Shown: positions 8,897-14,769 of the stretch, one piece after another | Layout of the letters: each line of letters starts with the position of its first letter | Position numbering within the stretch: position 1 is the first letter of the stretch | Assembly: GCA_002101905.1 (NCBI GenBank) | Contig: LQPU01000021.1 | Coordinates: 160,793-224,792, forward strand | Origin: Mycobacterium shimoidei | GTDB lineage: Bacteria > Actinomycetota > Actinomycetes > Mycobacteriales > Mycobacteriaceae | Length of the DNA stretch: 64,000 nt | Reading direction: 5' to 3' | Program-made: the position numbers and the translations under genes | Notes under the pieces: model-generated | Told to the model about the DNA's origin: nothing | Databases searched by the model: none | The model's input: the letters and a program-made list of their open reading frames with translations, nothing else

Positions 8897-9505
8897 GTGG
8901 AGTTCAACAACGAGTTTCGTGTCGCGGTGCCTCCCGCTAAGACTTGGGAGGTGCTCACCGACGTCGAGCGCGTGGCGCCGTGCCTGCCCGGGGCCACCCT
9001 GCTCAGCGTCGACGGCGATGAGTTCACCGGTGCTGTCAAGGTCAAAGTCGGGCCGATCACGGTGTCCTACAAGGGGATAGCGTCTTTCTTGGAAAAAGAC
9101 GCCGACAAGCAGCGGGTGGTGCTCAAGGCCGACGGCAAGGAAACCCGCGGCAGCGGTAACGCCGCCGCGGTGGTGACCGCCCAACTCGAAGACCAGGGCG
9201 GCGCTACCAAAGTGGCGATCACTACCGACCTGACCATCTCCGGTAAGGCCGCCCAGTTCGGCCGCGGCGTGCTGGCCGACGTGGCCACCAACCTGATCGA
9301 CCAGTTTGCCGAGCGCCTCGAGGCCGACCTGCTCGGCTCGGCGGAAACCTCTGCTGCGGCAACCACTCCCGCGCAGCCAGCCGATACCGACTCGGTCAAC
9401 CTGCTCAAGGTGGCCGCACTTCCGCTAGCCAAGCGCGCGGCGCCGGTGTTGGCCGGGATAGCCCTCGGCGTCATCGTCGGATTCGCGCTGGGCCGACGCC
9501 GATGA
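8897..9505 (+). CDS. CoxG-like membrane-anchored SRPBCC protein
   Basis: The product has 202 residues and starts at GTG 8897, 14 nt after the CoxL-like stop. Residues 1-150 form a CoxG/SRPBCC domain (MEFNNEFRVAVPPAKTWEVL and CLPGATL are typical). An alanine/proline linker and a C-terminal hydrophobic helix (AAPVLAGIALGVIVGFALG) followed by RRR come next. CoxG proteins are thought to recruit CO-dehydrogenase-type enzymes to the membrane for electron transfer to quinones. The tail anchor fits that role. Its stop overlaps the CoxM-like start as ATGA. Confidence 0.88.
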   Translation: MEFNNEFRVAVPPAKTWEVLTDVERVAPCLPGATLLSVDGDEFTGAVKVKVGPITVSYKGIASFLEKDADKQRVVLKADGKETRGSGNAAAVVTAQLEDQGGATKVAITTDLTISGKAAQFGRGVLADVATNLIDQFAERLEADLLGSAETSAAATTPAQPADTDSVNLLKVAALPLAKRAAPVLAGIALGVIVGFALGRRR

Positions 9506-10377
9506 AAGCCGCGCCGTTCGCCTATCACCGCCCCGACACGGTCGAACAGGCGGTCAAACTACTCGGCGAGTACGGCGATGACGCCAAGATCCTCGCCGGT
9601 GGGCAAAGCCTGGTCCCGTTACTGGCGATGCGGCTCACCCACTTCGAGAATCTGATCGACATCTCGCGGCTCGACGAGTTGCGCAACATCGAACTCGACG
9701 ACGGCCAAGTGCGGATCGGCGCCGCGACCCCACACGCCTTCGTCGGCATGGACGACGAGGTGGCGGACTCGGTACCGCTGCTGACGCTGGCCACCCCGTA
9801 CATCGGGCACTTTCAGATCCGCACCCGGGGAACGCTCGGCGGCGCCATCGCACATGCGGATCCGGCCGCGGAGTACGCCGCAGTCGCGCTGGCGCTGGAT
9901 GCGCAGCTGGACGCGCTGTCGCCGCGCGGGCGGCGCCAGATCCCCGCCGCGGAGTTCTTCACCGGGCTGTGGCAGACCTCGCTGGCGTCCGACGAAATAC
10001 TGACGACGGTCCGGTTTCCGGTGTGGACTGGCCGATGCGGCTATTCGGTGCACGAACTAGCAAGGCGCCATGGCGATTTCGCGATCGCCGGTGCAGTGCT
10101 GGCCGTGCAGGTCGACGACGAGGACCGGGTGTCTCGCTGCGCGATCGGGCTGCTGGGGCTGGGCTCAACACCGTTGCGGGCATCGGCGGCCGAGCGCGCC
10201 GTTGTCGGTACACCGGCGCGCGACCTGACCCCCACGGACGTCGGCGAACTCGCCATGAGCGGACTCGACGACGTTCCGACCGACCTGCAGGGCTCGGCCG
10301 AATACCGGCGCAAGGTTGGCGCCGCGATGGTGGCACGAGCGTGGACCCAGGCCAGCACGGAGGCACTCAATGCATGA
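9502..10377 (+). CDS. CoxM-like FAD-binding medium subunit
   Basis: This 291-residue flavoprotein subunit carries both FAD pyrophosphate motifs of the family. These are ILAGGQSLVPLLAMRL (about residues 30-45) and RTRGTLGGAIAHADPAAEY (about residues 107-125). A CO dehydrogenase C-terminal domain follows. It passes electrons from the Fe-S subunit onward. It overlaps the CoxG-like gene by 4 nt and the CoxS-like gene by 8 nt, so the complex is made from one transcript. Confidence 0.92.
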   Translation: MKAAPFAYHRPDTVEQAVKLLGEYGDDAKILAGGQSLVPLLAMRLTHFENLIDISRLDELRNIELDDGQVRIGAATPHAFVGMDDEVADSVPLLTLATPYIGHFQIRTRGTLGGAIAHADPAAEYAAVALALDAQLDALSPRGRRQIPAAEFFTGLWQTSLASDEILTTVRFPVWTGRCGYSVHELARRHGDFAIAGAVLAVQVDDEDRVSRCAIGLLGLGSTPLRASAAERAVVGTPARDLTPTDVGELAMSGLDDVPTDLQGSAEYRRKVGAAMVARAWTQASTEALNA

Positions 10378-10858
10378 ACAACTGGTTCGGCTGTCCGTCA
10401 ACGGTCACGACACCGAAGCACACGTCGAACCGCGCATGACGCTGGCCGATTTCCTGCGCGAGCGTTGCGGCCTGACCGGCACGCACCTGGGTTGTGAGCA
10501 CGGCGCATGCGGCGCCTGCACGGTGCTGCTGGACGGCCAGGCGATACGCTCATGCCTGATCTTCGCCGTGCAGGCCGACGGCATGGAAGTGTCGACGGTC
10601 GAAGGCGTGGCCTCCCCCGACGGTCAACTCTCGCCGGTGCAGTCTGCGCTGCGCGAATGCCACGGGCTGCAATGCGGGTTCTGCACACCGGGTTTCGTCA
10701 TGTCGATCACCGCCTTGCTGCGTGACAACCCGACACCCACCGACGCTGAGATCCGTGAAGGGCTGTCCGGCAACTTCTGCCGATGCACCGGTTATCAGGG
10801 CATCGTCAACGCCGTACACCGCGCCGCAGAGGCGATGTCGGGTGCGGCAGCCGACTAG
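10370..10858 (+). CDS. CoxS-like [2Fe-2S] small subunit
   Basis: This 162-residue iron-sulphur subunit holds two [2Fe-2S] sites. The plant-ferredoxin-type site is CEHGACGACTVLLDGQAIRSC. The C-terminal four-helix site is CGFCTPGF plus CRCTGYQGI. ATG 10370 was chosen: it overlaps the coxM stop and gives the usual N terminus before the ubiquitin-like ferredoxin fold. It shuttles electrons from the Mo centre to FAD. The 3' end overlaps the convergent oxidoreductase gene by 4 nt. Confidence 0.93.
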   Translation: MHEQLVRLSVNGHDTEAHVEPRMTLADFLRERCGLTGTHLGCEHGACGACTVLLDGQAIRSCLIFAVQADGMEVSTVEGVASPDGQLSPVQSALRECHGLQCGFCTPGFVMSITALLRDNPTPTDAEIREGLSGNFCRCTGYQGIVNAVHRAAEAMSGAAAD

Positions 10859-11850
10859 CCCGAAAGACCGGCAGCGGACGCGAAAGTGCGCAACTCACGC
10901 GCGATGTCGGAGCCGGCCGGCTGGTAGACGACCTCGGTGACGCCGGCCGCGGCCAGTCGCCCGATCTTCTCGCCGACTTGCTCGGGAGTGCCGGTCAGCG
11001 CCGTCGAACTGGCCAACGGTATGAGCTCGGCGACGTGCGGCTCATCGCGCGGGTTGGCCTTCACCAGATGTCCGGCGTGGATGGCTAGATGCCGCTCGTT
11101 ATCCGGACAGGTTTCGATCGCCTCGCGCCATGCCCGCCCACCCGGTAGGGCATCGACCGCGTCAGCGCCGCCGCGTTCGTACATCGCGTGATACAGCACC
11201 ACCGCCGCGGGCCCCGCGGCATCGGCGACACGCGCGGAGGTCAGCTCCTCTCCTTCGTCGAGCACGGTGCCGAACGCCAACAACGCCCGCCAGTCGGCTG
11301 CCTTCACCGCGTCGGGCTGCGGCACGACCGCGGAGAACACGCCGTCGCCGAGCTCGCCCGCGACGGCCAAACCCTTTGGGCCGTCGGCGCCGATCAGGAT
11401 CGGCACATCGATCGGCGGCTTCGCGCCGAAGCCCGGCAAGTGCAGCATGCGGATCACGGCGCCCTCCCATTGCGCGGTGTCGCCGGCGAGCAGAGCCCGC
11501 AAGCAGCGGACGTACTCGGCGACCCGCCGCCACGCCATGGGCCGCTGGCCGAGCGCGAACCGGCCGGTGAAGCCCGAACCGATCGCCACCGCGACCCGGC
11601 CAGGTGCTTGACCGACCAGCTCGGCGATGGCGGCGGCGTTCACCATCGGATGGCGCAGGCTGGGCACCAGCACACCGGGTCCCAGGCCGATCCGCGACGT
11701 GCGCTCCGCGCACCGGCTGAGAACCATCCACACATCCGGATAGAGAGCGGGCGAATCGTAGAGCCAGGCCCGCTGGTAACCGAGGGATTCAGCCAACTCC
11801 ACATGCCCGGGCGTGTCGGATGAGGTTGCGAACGCACATGAAATGTCCAT
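10855..11850 (-). CDS. LLM-class F420-type oxidoreductase
   Basis: The protein has 331 residues and a luciferase-like TIM-barrel. Family features are the N-terminal ELAESLGYQRAWLYDSP, the SRIGLGPGVLVPSLRHP strand, the GRVAVAIGSGFTGRFALGQRP cofactor loop and DVPILIGADGPKGLAVAGE. In mycobacteria such proteins usually use coenzyme F420 rather than FMN. The substrate cannot be inferred. It converges on the coxS-like gene with a 4-nt overlap. Confidence 0.85.
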   Translation of the reverse strand: MDISCAFATSSDTPGHVELAESLGYQRAWLYDSPALYPDVWMVLSRCAERTSRIGLGPGVLVPSLRHPMVNAAAIAELVGQAPGRVAVAIGSGFTGRFALGQRPMAWRRVAEYVRCLRALLAGDTAQWEGAVIRMLHLPGFGAKPPIDVPILIGADGPKGLAVAGELGDGVFSAVVPQPDAVKAADWRALLAFGTVLDEGEELTSARVADAAGPAAVVLYHAMYERGGADAVDALPGGRAWREAIETCPDNERHLAIHAGHLVKANPRDEPHVAELIPLASSTALTGTPEQVGEKIGRLAAAGVTEVVYQPAGSDIARELRTFASAAGLSG

Positions 11851-11901
11851 TGGCCGACACTACTGAATCGCTGACCGAATCCGATTGCGTGGCACCATCT
11901 A

Positions 11902-11965
11902 TCGCGAGAGTGCAGCTACCGACACGTTTCCCGAGTCAGACCGTCGCCAGTTGCACTCTCGCGAG
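11902..11965. repeat. dispersed hairpin repeat, copy 1
   Basis: The left arm TCGCGAGAGTGCAGCT pairs with the right arm AGTTGCACTCTCGCGA with one mismatch. Further partial pairing (ACCGAC with GTCGCC) extends towards a 20-nt or so loop containing ACGTTTCCCGAGT. A closely related copy with a similar loop is at 56224-56285. This copy sits between the divergent F420-type oxidoreductase and lipoprotein genes, about 60 nt before the lipoprotein start. Confidence 0.7.
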
Positions 11966-12025
11966 CACGCCGGCGAAGCGTGTCACTGCAGTCACTTGCG
12001 TCACTTCGTCAGTACGCTGGCGTAC

Positions 12026-12580
12026 GTGCGGCTATCGCAGATAGCACTAGCAAGCCTGCTGTCGGGCGCAACGCTGATCGCCGGGTGCAGTTCGACGGTC
12101 GACGGCACGCCGAAAGCACTCCCGGGCGCCGGCCCGACCGAACCGTCCTACCCCAAGGCCAAGCCGACGCTACCGCCGCCGCCGACGAGGAAGCCGTCGC
12201 CACCGCCGAGCCCGACGCGGCCGCAGGCGCCCCCCGGCGCCGTTTCGCTGCCGCCCGATCACAACGGCTATGTCTTCATCGAAACCAAATCCGGGCAGAC
12301 CCGCTGCCAGATCAACACCGAAAGCGTCGGGTGCGAAGCGCCGTTCACCAACTCCCCGATGCAGGACGGTGAGCACGCCAACGGCGTGAGCATCACCGCG
12401 GACGGAGAGGTGCACTGGATCTTGGGCAATCTCGGCGACATTCCCACCGTCACAATCGACTATCGCACCTACGACGCGCAGGGCTGGACGATCGTGGCTA
12501 CCCAAAGCGGCACCCGCTTCACCAATAGCCACACCGACCACGGCATGTTCGTCAGCATCGAGAGGGTGGAAACGTATTAA
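12026..12580 (+). CDS. proline-rich lipoprotein
   Basis: The GTG at 12026 gives 184 residues with a lipoprotein signal peptide (VRLSQIALASLLSGATLIAGC). The lipobox LIAG-C puts the acylated cysteine at residue 21. A low-complexity Pro/Lys/Thr linker (about residues 30-75) follows, then a globular domain of about 100 residues with three cysteines (TRCQIN, VGCEAP). The domain resembles small mycobacterial lipoproteins of unknown function. It is expected at the outer face of the plasma membrane. Upstream in-frame sequence reads through the hairpin repeat and is unlikely to be translated. Confidence 0.8.
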   Translation: MRLSQIALASLLSGATLIAGCSSTVDGTPKALPGAGPTEPSYPKAKPTLPPPPTRKPSPPPSPTRPQAPPGAVSLPPDHNGYVFIETKSGQTRCQINTESVGCEAPFTNSPMQDGEHANGVSITADGEVHWILGNLGDIPTVTIDYRTYDAQGWTIVATQSGTRFTNSHTDHGMFVSIERVETY

Positions 12581-12606
12581 ACGTCCGACGGCCTACTCTG
12601 TCGGGC

Positions 12607-13536
12607 GTGGACTTTCGGGTATTCGTAGAACCGCAACAAGGCGCCAGTTACGGCACGCAGCTCGTCGTCGCGCAGACCGCCGAATCATTGGGCTACTCCG
12701 CATTCTTCCGCTCCGATCACTACCTGGCGATGAGCGGCGACGGCCTGCCCGGCCCGACGGATTCCTGGGTGACGCTGGGCGCGATCGCCAGGGAGACCTC
12801 GTCGATACGGTTGGGCACCCTGGTCACGTCAGCGACCTTCCGACACCCCGGACCGCTGGCCATCTCGGTCGCCCAAGTCGACGACATGAGCGGCGGGAGA
12901 ATCGATTTCGGTATCGGCACCGGCTGGTTCGAGCCCGAACACCGGGCATACGCCATCCCCTTCCCACCGCTGGGCGAGCGATTCGACCGGCTCACCGAGC
13001 AGCTTGAGATCATCACCGGGCTTTGGACCACGCCGATCGGTCAAACATTCGACTACGCCGGAACCCACTACGCGATCTCCGAGTCGCCCGCATTGCCCAA
13101 ACCGGTGCAGCGTCCGCACCCGCCGATCGTCGTCGGCGGGTTGGGCGCCAAGCGGACTCCGGCGCTGGCCGCGACGTTCGCCGACGAGTACAACGTGCCG
13201 TTCGCTTCGCTGGACACGGTGCGCACTCAATTCGAGCGGGTCAGCAGCGCAGTCGAGTCTGTCGGACGGTCCGCGGATTCGATGGTCTATTCCGCGTCCT
13301 TCGTGGTGTGCGCCGGACGAGACACCGCAGAAATCGCTCGCCGGGCGTCGGCCATCGGGCGCGAGCTCGACGAGCTGCGGACCAACTCTCCGCTGGTGGG
13401 CACACCGAACGAGATCGTCGACCGGTTAGGGCCATTCACCGAGGTCGGCGTGCAGCGGGTGTACCTGCAATTGCTGGACCTGTCCGATCTGGACCATCTG
13501 GAGCTGTTCGCCGCCGAGGTGCAACGGCAGCTCTGA
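12607..13536 (+). CDS. LLM-class F420-dependent oxidoreductase (TIGR03560-like)
   Basis: This 309-residue luciferase-like monooxygenase-fold protein starts at GTG 12607. Motifs include SLGYSAFFRSDHYLAM, TSSIRLGTLVTSATFRHPG, GGRIDFGIGTGWFEPEHRAY and RPHPPIVVGGLGAKRTPAL. These are typical of actinobacterial F420-linked enzymes of this family. The substrate is unknown. It starts 26 nt after the lipoprotein stop and may be co-transcribed with it. Confidence 0.88.
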   Translation: MDFRVFVEPQQGASYGTQLVVAQTAESLGYSAFFRSDHYLAMSGDGLPGPTDSWVTLGAIARETSSIRLGTLVTSATFRHPGPLAISVAQVDDMSGGRIDFGIGTGWFEPEHRAYAIPFPPLGERFDRLTEQLEIITGLWTTPIGQTFDYAGTHYAISESPALPKPVQRPHPPIVVGGLGAKRTPALAATFADEYNVPFASLDTVRTQFERVSSAVESVGRSADSMVYSASFVVCAGRDTAEIARRASAIGRELDELRTNSPLVGTPNEIVDRLGPFTEVGVQRVYLQLLDLSDLDHLELFAAEVQRQL

Positions 13537-13563
13537 GGCTCGACGCTGCGTACCATCGGGTCC

Positions 13564-14088
13564 GTGGCGAATTACGGCCCGCCGGAGGACCCCAGCAAGC
13601 AGCCGACCAGGATGGCCGACTACAGCGCGGCCGGACAACACCCCCCCGCCGGTGCGCAGCCAGGCCCACCACCCGAGCCGGACCGGCCACCGGCCCCGTG
13701 GTATCGCAAACGCTCGCTGGTGGCCGCCTGGGCGCTGCTGGTCGCCATCCTGATCGCCCTGATCGCTTACGGCATCGTCGAGATTTCCACCGGCGGTGGC
13801 GGCGCGCCCTCGCCCACCACGTCGACGACGCCGAGCTCCACGACCACCACCACCCCGTCGACGACCAGCACCACGACTGCCACCACTGCTCCGTCGAGCT
13901 CAACCGAAGAGGCACCGCCACCGCCGCCACCGCCGGCGAACACCAACGCCCCTGCCCAGCCGCCGGCCGGGCACCCTCCCGTGCATGAGCCGCCACGCCT
14001 GCCCAAGTTGCCGCCGCTGCCGCCGCTGCCGCCGACGATCACCATTCCGCACGTACCGACCGTCATCACACTGCCGCCGCATTTCTGA
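13564..14088 (+). CDS. one-pass membrane protein with Thr/Pro-rich exported tail
   Basis: The product has 174 residues from GTG 13564. A Pro-rich cytosolic segment of about 40 residues ends in PWYRKRSLVAAW. A membrane helix (ALLVAILIALIAYGIVEI) follows. Then come a Thr/Ser-rich stretch, a run of seven prolines and an ending of repeated LPPLPP and IP/LP motifs (TITIPHVPTVITLPPHF). Positive charges before the helix put the tail outside. It is a tandem relative of the next gene (shared PWY-K and LLVAILIA patterns). No enzymatic motif is seen. Confidence 0.75.
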   Translation: MANYGPPEDPSKQPTRMADYSAAGQHPPAGAQPGPPPEPDRPPAPWYRKRSLVAAWALLVAILIALIAYGIVEISTGGGGAPSPTTSTTPSSTTTTTPSTTSTTTATTAPSSSTEEAPPPPPPPANTNAPAQPPAGHPPVHEPPRLPKLPPLPPLPPTITIPHVPTVITLPPHF

Positions 14089-14194
14089 AAAAGATTGCGC
14101 CGAAAGGTAACTGCTGAGAATCGCGGCCTCAGTATGAGTTGTGGCAGCAGCGCCGGCCTGCCGGGCGGCGGCAGAAGCGTTACGATCGCTCCCC

Positions 14195-14635
14195 GTGGTG
14201 GGCAGCCAACGACCAGACCACGACGACGACTACTCAGACGGTTCGGGCGCCGGTAGCAATACGTACGAGCTGTTCGCCCGCACCGAAACACCGTCGCCGT
14301 GGTATCTCAAACCCTGGGCGCTGGCGGGCTGGGGCCTACTAGTCGCGATTCTGATCGCGGTGATCATCTCCGGGCTGGTGATCCTGGCCAACGACAGCAG
14401 CGGAAGCGCACCGGCGAGTACCACCTCGCCGACCACCACCCAATCGACCGCGACGTCGACCACCACCACGACAACAACGACAACAACGACAACCACCACG
14501 GTCGAGCCCACCACGAGCGCGGGACCAGCCGAACCACCGCTGGGCACCGAAGCGCCGGTCCCCCCGCCGCCGTCCCATCACCACCGTTGGCGCGAATACG
14601 TGCCCCACATCCCGGGCCATCGCTTCAATCAATAG
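14195..14635 (+). CDS. one-pass membrane protein with poly-Thr exported tail
   Basis: The product has 146 residues from GTG 14195 (GTG 14198 is also possible). An acidic N terminus (DHDDDYSDGSG) precedes TPSPWYLKPWALAGW and a membrane helix (LLVAILIAVIISGLVILA). A long exported threonine tract, encoded by ACC/ACG/ACA repeats around 14455-14505, and a Pro/His-rich end (VPPPPSHHHRWREYVPHIPG) follow. The helix and its preceding WY-K motif match the preceding gene, so the two look like a tandem duplication with diverged tails. Function is unknown. Confidence 0.72.
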   Translation: MVGSQRPDHDDDYSDGSGAGSNTYELFARTETPSPWYLKPWALAGWGLLVAILIAVIISGLVILANDSSGSAPASTTSPTTTQSTATSTTTTTTTTTTTTTTVEPTTSAGPAEPPLGTEAPVPPPPSHHHRWREYVPHIPGHRFNQ

Positions 14636-14709
14636 ATGGGTCAACTTAGGACAGCCTTTGTCGCGGTCAGCGCCGCGAAGGTGACACTATGAGCACGCCT
14701 AGCAGTTAA

Positions 14710-14725
14710 GTTACCGGCTAGTAAC
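14710..14725. promoter_or_regulatory. operator-like palindrome 1 upstream of etfD
   Basis: The site GTTAC-CGGCTA-GTAAC has 5-bp perfect arms. It is the distal of two nearly identical sites 25 bp apart (start to start), 45 bp before the etfD GTG. The shared consensus is GTTACCGnnnAGTAAC. Confidence 0.65.
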
Positions 14726-14734
14726 CAGAATTAG

Positions 14735-14750
14735 GTTACCGATCAGTAAC
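14735..14750. promoter_or_regulatory. operator-like palindrome 2 upstream of etfD
   Basis: The site GTTAC-CGATCA-GTAAC ends 19 bp before the etfD start codon and overlaps the expected promoter and leader region. With the copy at 14710 it forms a tandem site, the arrangement expected for cooperative binding of a TetR- or GntR-type repressor. Confidence 0.65.
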
Positions 14751-14769
14751 TTAGAATTGGAGAGACTCC

